Both the position numbers and the translations under genes were made by a program. Below are positions 43,185-51,812 of a DNA stretch of 64,000 bases, piece after piece. Numbering within the stretch: position 1 is the first letter of the stretch; each line of letters begins with the position of its first letter. Under the pieces are notes generated by a model. It was not told the origin of the DNA. It was given only the letters and a program-made list of their open reading frames with translations, and ran no database searches. The stretch comes from Winogradskya humida (GTDB lineage: Bacteria; Actinomycetota; Actinomycetes; Mycobacteriales; Micromonosporaceae), in assembly GCF_016862215.1 (NCBI RefSeq), contig NZ_BOMN01000129.1, positions 1-64,000 on the forward strand, given 5' to 3'.

Positions 43185-44099
43185 ATGGCCCTGAGCGCGA
43201 CGACACGGCCGGACAGCACCCGGCCCGCCAAGAAACGTGACGACACCCGGCTGGCGCTGCTGTTCATCGCACCCGCTCTGATCGGGTTCCTGGTCTTCAT
43301 GGTGTGGCCGACCCTGCGTGGCATCTATCTGAGCTTCACGAAGTTCAACCTGCTCACGCCGCCGGAGTTCAACGGGCTGGACAACTACGTGCGGATGGTC
43401 CAGGACCCGGTGTTCTGGAACTCGATGCGGGTGACCGTCTACTACGTCTTCGTCAACATCGTCCTGCAGACCGCGATCGCGCTGGTGATCGCGGTGATGA
43501 TGCAACGGCTCACGAGGCGGACCTGGTTACGCGGTGCTGTGCTCACGCCGTACCTGGTGTCCAATGTTGTCGCTGCCATGGTCTTTCTCTGGATCCTGGA
43601 CTACCAGCTCGGCATCGGGAACACCGTGATCGCCGCCCTCGGCCTGGACCGGATCCCGTTCCTGTCCTCCGACGCCTGGGTGATCCCGACCATCGCCGCG
43701 ATCAACGTCTGGCGCCACGTCGGCTACACCGCCCTGCTGATCTTCGCGGGCCTGCAGACCATTCCCGAGACGATGTACGAGGCGGGCCGCATGGACGGCG
43801 CCAGCGAACCCCGGATGTTCCGCAGCATCACCGTCCCGCTGCTGCGACCCGTGCTCGGGCTCGTCCTGATCATCACGGTCGTCGGCTCGTTCCAGGTGTT
43901 CGACACCGTCGCCATCGCCACACGGGGCGGGCCGGTCGACTCCTCGCGGGTGCTGCAGTACTACATCTACGACGTCGCTTTCGGCCGCTTCCAGTTCGGC
44001 TACGCCTCCGCCATGTCCGTGGCTCTGCTGCTCGTCCTCGTGATCATCACGTTCGTCCAGTACCGGGTCACCCGGGCCGACTCCTCCGACCTGAACTGA
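43185..44099 (+). CDS. Sugar ABC transporter permease, MalF type
   Basis: Membrane subunit of 304 residues and six helices, the first near residues 27-50 (LLFIAPALIGFLVFMVWPTL). The ATPase-contacting loop is YEAGRMDGASEPRMFRSITV near residue 200. The ATG has a near-perfect GAGGAGG four bases upstream, unlike the leaderless regulators nearby. It leads an operon of two permeases and a binding protein driven from the promoter shared with the ROK repressor. No ATPase is encoded, as in the importer at 6-9 kb. Confidence 0.93.
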   Translation: MALSATTRPDSTRPAKKRDDTRLALLFIAPALIGFLVFMVWPTLRGIYLSFTKFNLLTPPEFNGLDNYVRMVQDPVFWNSMRVTVYYVFVNIVLQTAIALVIAVMMQRLTRRTWLRGAVLTPYLVSNVVAAMVFLWILDYQLGIGNTVIAALGLDRIPFLSSDAWVIPTIAAINVWRHVGYTALLIFAGLQTIPETMYEAGRMDGASEPRMFRSITVPLLRPVLGLVLIITVVGSFQVFDTVAIATRGGPVDSSRVLQYYIYDVAFGRFQFGYASAMSVALLLVLVIITFVQYRVTRADSSDLN

Positions 44100-44108
44100 G
44101 GATCACCC

Positions 44109-45062
44109 ATGGCTATCGACACCGCTCCCCCGGCAACCATTGTCGGGCCCACACCTCCCGCGCGTACGGTCGATCCGCCTGAACCTCAACGGTTCGGCAT
44201 CGGCCGCGCTTTCGCCTGGGCCTTCATGGTCCTGGTCATCACCGCCAGCCTGTTCCCCTTCTACTGGATGCTGCGCACCGCGCTGTCCAGCAACAACGCC
44301 CTCTACGCCGGCTCCGACAGCCTGCTGCCCGTCCAGCCGTCGTGGGGCGGCTTCGAACGGGTCTTCGGGCTGCAGAGCGGTCAGGAGGCGATCGACGCCG
44401 GGGGCGCCGGCCAGCCGATCAACTTCTGGCGCTACCTGTTCAACTCCGTCGTGGTGTCCACCCTGGTCACCGTCGGCCAGGTGTTCTTCTCGGCGATGGC
44501 GGCGTACGCGTTCGCGCGGCTGGAATGGAAGCACCGCGAGAAGTGGTTCGCCTTCTTCCTCGGCGGCCTGATGATCCCCGCGATCTTCACCCTGCTCCCG
44601 AACTTCGTCCTGATCAAACAGCTCGGCCTGGTCGACACCCTGCTCGGGATCGCCCTGCCGAGCATGCTGATGACCCCGTTCGCGGTCTTCTTCCTGCGCC
44701 AGTTCTTCCTCGGCATCTCCAAGGAGGTCGAGGAAGCGGCCCTGATCGACGGCGCGTCGAAGGTACGGGTCTTCTTCCGGCTCATCCTGCCGATGTCCAC
44801 CGCCCCGATCGCGACGCTGGCCATCCTCACCTACATCTCCGTCTGGAACGAATACTTCTGGGCGCTGATGGTCAGCTACACCGACAAGTCGCGCGTGCTC
44901 ACCGTCGCGCTCGGCGTCTTCAAGTCGCAGACCCCGCAGACCGGGCCGGACTGGGCGGGGCTGATGGCGGCCACGCTGGTCGCCGCCCTGCCGATGCTGC
45001 TGCTGTTCATGGTCTTCGCCAAACGCATCGTCAACTCCATCGGCTTCAGCGGGATCAAGTGA
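44109..45062 (+). CDS. Sugar ABC transporter permease, MalG type
   Basis: Second permease, 317 residues. A proline-rich cytosolic N-terminus of about 35 residues precedes six helices. The EAA loop reads EEAALIDGASKVRVFFRLIL near residue 210. It follows the first permease by nine bases and its TGA overlaps the ATG of the binding-protein gene by one base. Gene order here is permease, permease, binding protein, whereas the first importer has the binding protein first; the two systems are not recent duplicates. Confidence 0.93.
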   Translation: MAIDTAPPATIVGPTPPARTVDPPEPQRFGIGRAFAWAFMVLVITASLFPFYWMLRTALSSNNALYAGSDSLLPVQPSWGGFERVFGLQSGQEAIDAGGAGQPINFWRYLFNSVVVSTLVTVGQVFFSAMAAYAFARLEWKHREKWFAFFLGGLMIPAIFTLLPNFVLIKQLGLVDTLLGIALPSMLMTPFAVFFLRQFFLGISKEVEEAALIDGASKVRVFFRLILPMSTAPIATLAILTYISVWNEYFWALMVSYTDKSRVLTVALGVFKSQTPQTGPDWAGLMAATLVAALPMLLLFMVFAKRIVNSIGFSGIK

Positions 45063-46432
45063 TGACACGCAGACTCCTGGCCGCAGCGGCCGCCCTGACC
45101 CTGACCCTGCTCACCGCGTGCGGCGGCGCCGGAACCGGCGGCCGCGACGGCACCATCGAATACTGGCTCTGGGACTCGGGCCAGCAACCCGGCTACCAGA
45201 AATGCGCCGATGCCTTCCAGCACCAGAATCCAGGCCTGCGGATCAACATCTCCCAGTACGGCTGGGACTCCTACTGGTCCAAACTGACCTCCGGCTTCAT
45301 CGCAGACACGGCCCCGGATGTCTTCACCGACCACCTCGCGCGGTTCGCCCAGTACGTCGACCTCAAGGTGCTCCGGCCCCTCGACGACCTCGGCCCCACC
45401 AGCGACATCCAGGACGGCGATTATCAGCAGGGCCTCGCCGAGCTGTGGAAGGGCCAGGACGGCAAGCGGTACGGCGCCCCGAAGGACTGGGACACCGTCG
45501 CGCTCTTCTACGACAAGGCCGCCCTCACCGCCGCCGGCGTCGACCCGGCGCAACTGCAGAACCTCTCCTGGAACCCGCAGGACGGCGGCACGTTCGAGAA
45601 ACTCGTCGCGCACCTGACCATCGACAGCAACGGCGTCCGCGGCGACGAACCCGGCTTCGACAAGACCCGCGTCAAGACCCACGGCCTGGCCTCCGAGGGT
45701 GCCGGCGGCGGTGGCTGGGGTCAGACCCAGTGGTCGGCCTTCGCCGCCAGCGCCGGCTGGCAGGTCACCGACAAGAACCCGTGGGGCACCCACTTCAACC
45801 TGGACCAGCCGGCCCTGCAGGACACCCTGACCTGGTACTTCGGCCTGAAGGACAAGGGCTACCTCCCCACGTACGCCGAGATCGGCGGCAGCAACTCCAT
45901 CGGCACCGACAAGCAGATCCAATCCGGCATCGCCGCCATGGGCATCAGCGGCTCCTGGATGATCTCGACGTTCAGCAAACTCACCGACGCGAACGGCAAT
46001 AAACTCGACATTGCCATCGCCCCGACCCCGATCGGCCCCACCGGCAAACGAGCCTCCATGTTCAACGGCCTCGCCGACTCGGTCACCACCCTGTCGAAGC
46101 AGCCGGAGAACGCCGCGAAGTGGGTGAAGTTCATGTCCGGCGAGCAGTGCCAGGACCTCATCGGCCAGTCCGGCGTCGTCTTCCCCGCCCGCCCCAGGGC
46201 CACCGACCTCGCCATCGCCTACAACAAAACCGAACGCCAGCTCGACGTCACCCCCTTCACCAACCAGGTCCGCGACAAGACCACGTTCCTGTTCCCGGTG
46301 ACCACCAACGCCGCCGACATCACGGCCCTGCTCCAACCCCGCCTCGACGCGGTCTACATCGGCAGCAAACCCGTCAGCTCCCTCACCGGCCTCAACAACC
46401 AGCTCAACGACCTCTTCAAGGTCGCCCAGTAG
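45062..46432 (+). CDS. Sugar ABC transporter substrate-binding lipoprotein (family 1)
   Basis: Receptor of 456 residues. Leader and lipobox LLTAC put the lipidated cysteine at residue 20. Mature-protein landmarks are IEYWLWDSGQQPGYQKCADA, TAPDVFTDHLARFAQYVDLK and YGAPKDWDTVALFYDKAAL, the pattern of family 1 oligosaccharide receptors. Its ATG overlaps the permease stop. The specific sugar is not evident; the ROK repressor and the GH43 gene 3 kb away are compatible with a plant-derived glycoside. The stop is followed by a gene fragment on the opposite strand. Confidence 0.92.
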   Translation: MTRRLLAAAAALTLTLLTACGGAGTGGRDGTIEYWLWDSGQQPGYQKCADAFQHQNPGLRINISQYGWDSYWSKLTSGFIADTAPDVFTDHLARFAQYVDLKVLRPLDDLGPTSDIQDGDYQQGLAELWKGQDGKRYGAPKDWDTVALFYDKAALTAAGVDPAQLQNLSWNPQDGGTFEKLVAHLTIDSNGVRGDEPGFDKTRVKTHGLASEGAGGGGWGQTQWSAFAASAGWQVTDKNPWGTHFNLDQPALQDTLTWYFGLKDKGYLPTYAEIGGSNSIGTDKQIQSGIAAMGISGSWMISTFSKLTDANGNKLDIAIAPTPIGPTGKRASMFNGLADSVTTLSKQPENAAKWVKFMSGEQCQDLIGQSGVVFPARPRATDLAIAYNKTERQLDVTPFTNQVRDKTTFLFPVTTNAADITALLQPRLDAVYIGSKPVSSLTGLNNQLNDLFKVAQ

Positions 46433-46616
46433 AAGCGCGGGCGGAGCGTTCGAGGTGCTCACGGAGGAAGGCGTTGTCCGCGCCGGCGGGGCGTACCCAT
46501 TGCTGTGCTTCTGCGGGCGTCTGGAGGGGCAGTTGCAGGTAGGAGGCGTGCCGGCCGCCGGTGTGGATGACGCGCGTGCCGGTGCCGGTGCCGGCGTACT
46601 CTCGGATCCCGGGCAT
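46416..46616 (-). CDS. Orphan C-terminal fragment or small protein of unknown family
   Basis: The frame reads MPGIREYAGTGTGTRVIHTG, then GRHASYLQLPLQTPAEAQQW and ADNAFLREHLERSARAST. It is protein-like in composition and continues without a stop upstream of the ATG to about 46,690 (RGPHLAKITALLGTP), but no good start codon or ribosome site exists there. It overlaps the end of the DUF1772 gene in another frame. It looks like the tail of a longer protein whose beginning has been lost. I cannot name the family. Confidence 0.3.
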   Translation of the reverse strand: MPGIREYAGTGTGTRVIHTGGRHASYLQLPLQTPAEAQQWVRPAGADNAFLREHLERSARASTGRP

Positions 46617-46668
46617 CGGAGTGCCCAGCAGGGCTGTGATCTTCGCGAGGTGCGGACCGCGCCTGTCT

Positions 46669-47133
46669 CTAATGCCGGCGGATCGCGCCGATCAGCAACA
46701 CCGCGCAGCCCGCCAGGCAGAGGACAGTCCGGGCGTGGTTGGCCGGTTCCCAGGCGGACAGGAAGCGCGACCAGGTGACCGTGCCGGATTCCAGGCGGTC
46801 GTTCAGGGGCACGTTGAGCGCGATGGTCACGCCGAGTGCGCCGACGATGGTCAGGGCCGCGCCGGTCAGTAACCACGCGGCTCCCGGCGCCGGCCAGGTG
46901 GCGAGGGCGCGGACGATCGTGGCCAGGCACAGCGCCGAGATGCCGAACAACGCGATCATGAGCGGTGGACGCTGTGCGGTGACGTTGATCGAGCGCATGG
47001 CGGCCGCGCCGTCCGAGGCGGGCAGGCGCTGCAGGCCGCTCATGACGAAGGCGGAGAACGCGAAGAACACTCCGGCGAGCAGCCCGCTGCCGATGGTGGT
47101 CACGGCGGTGAGGACGTCCCAGGTACGAGTCAT
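46669..47133 (-). CDS. DUF1772 (anthrone-oxygenase-like) membrane protein
   Basis: Four-helix membrane protein of 154 residues. Helix 1 is near residues 8-30 (LTAVTTIGSGLLAGVFFAFS). The family motif FSAFVMSGLQRLPASDGAAA follows, and the conserved NVPLNDRLESG loop lies near residue 108. Relatives include fungal anthrone oxygenases, but most bacterial members are of unknown function. It is divergent from an AraC gene across 81 bases and is the regulator's likely target. Confidence 0.85.
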   Translation of the reverse strand: MTRTWDVLTAVTTIGSGLLAGVFFAFSAFVMSGLQRLPASDGAAAMRSINVTAQRPPLMIALFGISALCLATIVRALATWPAPGAAWLLTGAALTIVGALGVTIALNVPLNDRLESGTVTWSRFLSAWEPANHARTVLCLAGCAVLLIGAIRRH

Positions 47134-47214
47134 GCCTCCATGGCACCGCAGCCCGGTACGCCGAGCCATGCGGCAGCCCCGCGACCGCATACGCGAGCGT
47201 CTACGCTGGGCCGC

Positions 47215-48144
47215 ATGGATCCGCTGGGCGGCCTGCTCAACCCGCGGGCGCGGGGGGCGTTCCTCCTGCGCTCGCTGCTGTCCGAGCCGTGGTCGATGCG
47301 GATCGAGGACGAGGCGCCGCTGACCCTGGTGGCGGTCGTCCGGGGCTCGGCCCACATCGAGGCGGGCCCGGCGACGGCACAGATCGCGCCGGGGGACGTG
47401 GCGATCGTGCGGGGACCCGAACCGTACACCGTGGCCGGTTCTGCCGGGAGAAAACCTCAGGTCACGATCGGGCCGGATCAGGTCTGCCGGCCGATCCCCG
47501 GCGTGACCGGTGCCCCGGCGATGGGACCGCTCGGGCTGCGGTCGTGGGGCAACGATCCGGACGGCGCCACGATGCTGCTGACCGGCACGTACCACTCCCC
47601 CGCCGAGATCAGCCGGTCGCTGCTTGCGGCGCTGCCCGCCCTGGTCGTGCTGCGGCCCGGCGAGTGGGACTCCGGGCTGATCCGGCACGTCATCCACGAG
47701 GTCGACCGGGACGCCCCCGGCCAGGACGTCATCCTGGACCGGCTGCTCGACCTCATCCTGATCACCGCCGTCCGCACCTGGCTGGCCCGGCCCGAGGCGC
47801 ACCCGCCCCGCTGGTACACAGCCCAGGAGGATCCGCTCGTCGGCACCGCGCTCACCTGCATCCACGCCCGGCCGGAACACCCCTGGACCGTTGCCGCCCT
47901 GGCCGCGGAGGCACGCTGCTCCCGCGCGGCGATGGCGCGGCGGTTCACCGAGCTCGTGGGCGTGCCACCGATGACGTACCTGACCGAGTGGCGGCTGTCG
48001 TGCGCCGCCGATCTACTCACGCACAGCGACGCGACGCTGGAGACGATCGCGCGCGAGGTCGGGTACGCCAGCCCGTTCGCCCTCAGCGCTGCCTTCAAAC
48101 GGGTCCGCGGGGTATCGCCGAGCACCCTGCGTACACGTGCATGA
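47215..48144 (+). CDS. AraC-family regulator with cupin_6 sensor domain
   Basis: Regulator of 309 residues. The cupin_6 domain (about 1-180) begins DPLGGLLNPRARGAFLLRSL and includes IAPGDVAIVRGPEPY. The AraC DNA-binding half has AALAAEARCSRAAMARRFTE and ETIAREVGYASPFALSAAFK. This subtype commonly sits divergent from small membrane or redox genes, here DUF1772. TACGCT ends seven bases before the ATG and there is no ribosome site, so translation is probably leaderless or nearly so. Confidence 0.9.
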   Translation: MDPLGGLLNPRARGAFLLRSLLSEPWSMRIEDEAPLTLVAVVRGSAHIEAGPATAQIAPGDVAIVRGPEPYTVAGSAGRKPQVTIGPDQVCRPIPGVTGAPAMGPLGLRSWGNDPDGATMLLTGTYHSPAEISRSLLAALPALVVLRPGEWDSGLIRHVIHEVDRDAPGQDVILDRLLDLILITAVRTWLARPEAHPPRWYTAQEDPLVGTALTCIHARPEHPWTVAALAAEARCSRAAMARRFTELVGVPPMTYLTEWRLSCAADLLTHSDATLETIAREVGYASPFALSAAFKRVRGVSPSTLRTRA

Positions 48145-48202
48145 TCCGTTTGAGTCTTTTGACTGAAGCCTTGCGCCGCCGGGGCTCCTAGCGTTCCCGG
48201 AC

Positions 48203-48661
48203 ATGACCACTCTGCCCGAAACCGCCAAGCCCTTCTGGTTCCTCGGTGGACAGGCCCGCGTGCTCGTGCCCGGCACGGCCACCGGCAGCGCCCTGTCCGT
48301 CATGGAGTTCAGCGACTCCGCCGGCCACGCGCCGCCCCTGCACATCCACGAGGACGAGGAGGAGGTCTGGATCGTCCTCGACGGGAAGATCACTTTCTTC
48401 GTCGGCGACCAGAAGTTCGACCTCGAGCCCGGACAGGTGGCGTACGGCCCCCGCGGCGTCGCGCACAGCTATCTCGTCCGCAGCACGACCGCCCGGCTGG
48501 CCGCCGTCTTCGCCCCCGGCAACGTCGAGGAATGGTTCACCGCCAACGGCTCACCGGTCTCCAGCGTCGACGAGGCCCCGCCCGCGTTCGACATCGGCGC
48601 GATCCTGGCCTCCGCCGACGCCTTCCACGTCCGGGTCGCCGGTCCCCCGCCCACCGAATAA
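48203..48661 (+). CDS. Cupin-domain protein
   Basis: Small beta-barrel protein of 152 residues. Cupin motif 1 is PPLHIHEDEEEVWIVLDGKI, with the two histidines and glutamate that bind metal. Motif 2 is FDLEPGQVAYGPRGVAHSYL with the fourth ligand histidine. All four canonical ligands are present, so a metal-dependent isomerase or dioxygenase-like activity is possible, but the substrate is unknown. It follows the AraC gene by 58 bases on the same strand and may share its regulation. Confidence 0.88.
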   Translation: MTTLPETAKPFWFLGGQARVLVPGTATGSALSVMEFSDSAGHAPPLHIHEDEEEVWIVLDGKITFFVGDQKFDLEPGQVAYGPRGVAHSYLVRSTTARLAAVFAPGNVEEWFTANGSPVSSVDEAPPAFDIGAILASADAFHVRVAGPPPTE

Positions 48662-48678
48662 GGCCGGAGAAAACGCGG

Positions 48679-48939
48679 TCAGAGCAGCGTGCCGACCTCG
48701 AGGCCGGCCGCGGCCGCCCCGAGCGTCAGGACGCAGACCAGGACGGCGAACCGGATCCGGTGCCGGCGGGCCAGGCGACGGCTGGCCGCGACGATGGCGT
48801 CCGTTTTCGCCTCGTCCGGCCCGCCGGCCGCCGTGCCGACCGTCTCGAAGTGCTCACGTAACGCTTCCAGCACCCAGCCGTAGCTCTCAACAGGGACGGG
48901 TTGCCGCTGGAGGGCGCTGCGGCACCGAAATGACTTCAC
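48679..48939 (-). CDS. Small single-pass membrane protein of unknown function
   Basis: An 86-residue protein. A soluble helical part (VESYGWVLEALREHFETVGT and DEAKTDAIVAASRRLARRHR) is followed by one C-terminal transmembrane helix near residues 66-85 (FAVLVCVLTLGAAAAGLEVG). The arginine-rich stretch before the helix suggests the N-terminus stays in the cytosol. The GTG start lies just after AAGGG. I do not recognise a family. It is tail-to-tail with the cupin gene, 17 bases apart. Confidence 0.5.
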   Translation of the reverse strand: MKSFRCRSALQRQPVPVESYGWVLEALREHFETVGTAAGGPDEAKTDAIVAASRRLARRHRIRFAVLVCVLTLGAAAAGLEVGTLL

Positions 48940-49017
48940 ACCCTTATAGACGATTATGAGCGCGAAAGTGTTGCACGCTGTCCGGGTTCTGTTCCGCTGA
49001 GTGGTTTCACCGGGGGC

Positions 49018-50439
49018 TCAGCTCGTCCAGATCTCGGCGCGGTCGATGCTGATGTTCGCGGCGGTGGAGGCGGCGTTCTTCTCACCGGTGACGCGGACGC
49101 GCACGGTGTGCGTACCGTAAGCGAGCTTGGGGGAAAGGTAGTTGACGTTCTCCCCGACGCGGATCGCGCCGTAGAAGTCGACGCGCTGCTCGGCGCCGCC
49201 GTCGACGCTGATCGCGGCGATGCCGTTGCCCACGTCGCGTACCGAGAGCAGGGCGGCCTGGGTGCCGGTGAACGTGAAGGTCGCCGTCGCACCGGTCGCC
49301 GCGGTCCAGTGGTCGTCACCCCAGAAGCACTGCGCGGCGCAGGCGGTGCCGGAATTCCAGGTCCCCGCGTACGCGAGAGAGCCCGCACCGCTGCTCCGGC
49401 CGTCATCGTTGATCCAGCCGGTCGACGGTCCCGGGTCACCCGACGGCAGGTCCTGGGTGGCGCCCAGCGCGAGCGGCTCGCCCAGGTTCGGGCTGCCGTC
49501 GGTGTTCCAGCCGATGCGCTGCACCCGGGTGGTGCGGTTGTCGTACGTGAAGACACTCGTGGTCTTGGCGTGGTAGACGATCCAGTCCTGGGTGCCGTCG
49601 GGGCTGGTGAAGAACCCGTGGTGCCCGGGGCCGAAGACGCCGTGCGCGTCGGAACGGGCGAACACGGCTCCGCTGCGCTGCGCCCAGTTGGCCGGGACGA
49701 GCGGGTCGGCGGTGCTCGCGATGCTCAGCTGCCACAGCTGGTAGTCGGGCTTGCCGGTGTCGCACGTCGAGTAGGTCATCCAGGTACGGCCGTTGCGGTA
49801 GAGGAACTCCGGCGCCTCCCGGACCTCGGGGCAGCCACCGGCGGCGTTCAGCGCGACCGCGTTGCCGGACACCGTCCAGGGGTTCGACAGGGGGGCGACG
49901 TTGATGCCGTTGTGCTGGTAGGTGTTCGTCCCCGCCCACGCCAGGTAGAGCTTGCCGTTGTGCTGCATCAGGGACGGGTCGATCGCGAACACGTCACGGT
50001 TCGGCGGCACCAGACGGGCCTTGAAATGATACGGGCCGAGCGGGTTGTCGGCGTCGGATTCCAGCACGAACAACCGGTGGTTCTCGTCGACGCCGTTGTC
50101 CGCCGTGTAGTAGAGGTACCAGCGGGTGCCGACCCGGTAGAACTCCGGCGCCCACACGTCGCGGTTGCGGGACGTGTCGGTGTCGCGCCACAGCTCGACC
50201 GCCGGGGCGTTCAGCAGCCCCGCGACGCTCGGTGAGCGCCGCATCGTGATCGAGTCGCCCTTCGTCATCGTCAGGTAGTAGTTGCCGTTGAAGTACGTCA
50301 TGAACGGATCGGGTCCGGTGCCGACCGGGTTGCGAAAAGTGCCGGTGGCGGCCTGTGCGGGAGCGGCGGACGAGAGCATCAGGGCGAGCACGGCGACAAG
50401 CACCGGCCACAGCGCTCTCCGGGCGACAGACGGGGTCAT
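49018..50439 (-). CDS. Secreted GH43-family arabinosidase/xylosidase with C-terminal beta-sandwich
   Basis: Exported glycosidase of 473 residues. A Sec signal ends at APAQA near residue 30. The five-bladed propeller has the GH43 acids in register: base aspartate in NPVGTGPDPFMTYFNGNYYL, transition-state aspartate in FAIDPSLMQHNGKLYLAW, and acid glutamate in CPEVREAPEFLYRNGRTWMT. A C-terminal carbohydrate-binding-like sandwich (about 345-473) follows. Arabinofuranosidase is the most likely activity. GGAGG lies eight bases before the ATG. It probably supplies sugars to one of the importers in the window. Confidence 0.9.
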   Translation of the reverse strand: MTPSVARRALWPVLVAVLALMLSSAAPAQAATGTFRNPVGTGPDPFMTYFNGNYYLTMTKGDSITMRRSPSVAGLLNAPAVELWRDTDTSRNRDVWAPEFYRVGTRWYLYYTADNGVDENHRLFVLESDADNPLGPYHFKARLVPPNRDVFAIDPSLMQHNGKLYLAWAGTNTYQHNGINVAPLSNPWTVSGNAVALNAAGGCPEVREAPEFLYRNGRTWMTYSTCDTGKPDYQLWQLSIASTADPLVPANWAQRSGAVFARSDAHGVFGPGHHGFFTSPDGTQDWIVYHAKTTSVFTYDNRTTRVQRIGWNTDGSPNLGEPLALGATQDLPSGDPGPSTGWINDDGRSSGAGSLAYAGTWNSGTACAAQCFWGDDHWTAATGATATFTFTGTQAALLSVRDVGNGIAAISVDGGAEQRVDFYGAIRVGENVNYLSPKLAYGTHTVRVRVTGEKNAASTAANISIDRAEIWTS

Positions 50440-50552
50440 GGGGGAACCTCCATCGAAGGGGGACGATGCCTGACCCTACGGCCGTGCTCACAGCTTCCTC
50501 ATAACCGTTCGCGATCCTTGCCCCGGATTACGGATGAGCGAGGGAGAAACGG

Positions 50553-51107
50553 GTGTTCAGGACGTCTGCACGGCTCGGTCTGGTAGCGGTGATCGCGGTA
50601 CTCGGCGTCACGGGATGCAGTCAGGGCAAACCGGAGGCGGAGAAACCACGCGTGGCGACCCTCATCCCGCCGTCGGCGAGCGCGGCCCCGTCGGCGTCCG
50701 CGGCGCCCGAGCGGCCCCGGCAACGGCTGGACGACACCGAGGCCGACTACCAGGCGCTCGTCAAGCCGTACCAGAAATGCATGAAGGCCCAAGGTTTCGC
50801 CGACCAGAAGTCGGGTGCGAGCTGGGCGGAGGGAGACGACGTCCCGGAGGAGCTGCGGAAGGCGCAGGACGCCTGCAAGAACTTCTGGCCGCTCCCGCCG
50901 TGGGAGATGGACGACGCGAATCCGGAGGCCAAGGACTTCGCGCGGGACACGGTCAAGTGCCTCAAGGCCAAGGGCGTCAAGTACGTCGAGGTTGCCGACG
51001 ACGGCATCGGCATCTCGTCCGGCGGTAAGGACAACGACTCCCGCTCCATCGCCCTGACCGGGGAATACCTTGATGCCTGCCAGCGCGAAGTCGCCGCAAA
51101 AAAGTAG
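50553..51107 (+). CDS. Four-cysteine lipoprotein, module A of a two-component system
   Basis: Exported lipoprotein of 184 residues. The lipobox VTGC puts the lipid anchor at residue 22, followed by a Ser/Ala/Pro-rich tether to about 60. The mature domain has cysteines at 76, 108, 136 and 176 in repeated contexts KCMKAQGF, DACKNF, KCLKAKGVKY and DACQREV. I know no named family. The regulator gene starts ten bases after it. A paralogue lies at 53.6-54.1 kb, and the kinases beside both carry four cysteines with nearly the same spacing in their external domains. Confidence 0.8.
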   Translation: MFRTSARLGLVAVIAVLGVTGCSQGKPEAEKPRVATLIPPSASAAPSASAAPERPRQRLDDTEADYQALVKPYQKCMKAQGFADQKSGASWAEGDDVPEELRKAQDACKNFWPLPPWEMDDANPEAKDFARDTVKCLKAKGVKYVEVADDGIGISSGGKDNDSRSIALTGEYLDACQREVAAKK

Positions 51108-51117
51108 AGTTCCCGTC

Positions 51118-51807
51118 ATGGGCGCATTCGTGCTGGTCGCGGAGGACGACGTACGCCAGGCCGAGATCCTGCGCCGCTATCTCGAGGCCGACGGGCACCG
51201 GGCCATGGTCGTGCACGACGGCCGGGCGGCGCTGGACGAGGTCCGGGCCCGCCGGCCCGAGCTGGTCGTGCTGGACGTGATGATGCCGAAGCTCGACGGG
51301 CTCGACGTGTGCCGCATCCTGCGCGAGGAGTCCGACGTGCCGGTCCTGATGCTCACCGCCCGCTCGAGCGAGGACGACCTCGTGCTCGGGCTCGAGCTCG
51401 GCGCCGACGACTACCTCACGAAGCCGTACAGCCCGAGGGAGCTCATGGCCCGGGTCCGGACCCTGCTGCGCCGCACGCAGCGGGCCCCGAACCCCGCCGG
51501 CGTCATCCGGGCGGGCCGGCTCGCCGTCGACCCGCACCGGCACGAGGTGACCGTCGCCGGGGTGCGGGTCGAGTGCACGCCGGACGAGTTCGCGATCCTC
51601 GCCGCGATGGCCGGGCAGCCCGACCGGGTCTTCACCCGTGGCCAGCTGCTCGAACACACCAGCGGCCTGGACCGCGAATCCATGGAACGGGCCATCGACG
51701 TACACGTGATGAACCTGCGCCGCAAGATCGAGGAGAACCCGCGGCGACCGGCCCAGCTGCTGACCGTCTACGGCATCGGCTACAAGCTGACCGGCGGCGC
51801 GAGTTGA
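51118..51807 (+). CDS. OmpR/PhoB-type response regulator, module A
   Basis: DNA-binding regulator of 229 residues. The receiver has VLVAEDDVRQAEILRRYLEA, the phosphoacceptor in LVVLDVMMPKLDGLDV, and lysine in ADDYLTKPYSPRELMARVRT. The winged-helix domain has VECTPDEFAILAAMAGQPDR and IDVHVMNLRRKIEENPRRPA. It is about 60-70% identical by eye to the regulator at 55.9-56.6 kb. It lies between its lipoprotein gene and its kinase gene and is probably co-transcribed with both. Confidence 0.93.
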   Translation: MGAFVLVAEDDVRQAEILRRYLEADGHRAMVVHDGRAALDEVRARRPELVVLDVMMPKLDGLDVCRILREESDVPVLMLTARSSEDDLVLGLELGADDYLTKPYSPRELMARVRTLLRRTQRAPNPAGVIRAGRLAVDPHRHEVTVAGVRVECTPDEFAILAAMAGQPDRVFTRGQLLEHTSGLDRESMERAIDVHVMNLRRKIEENPRRPAQLLTVYGIGYKLTGGAS

Positions 51808-51812
51808 CCCGG

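Noticed and set aside
51804..51812. TTG start for kinase A
   Set aside because: It would overlap the regulator stop, but the paralogue alignment begins at the GTG nine bases later.
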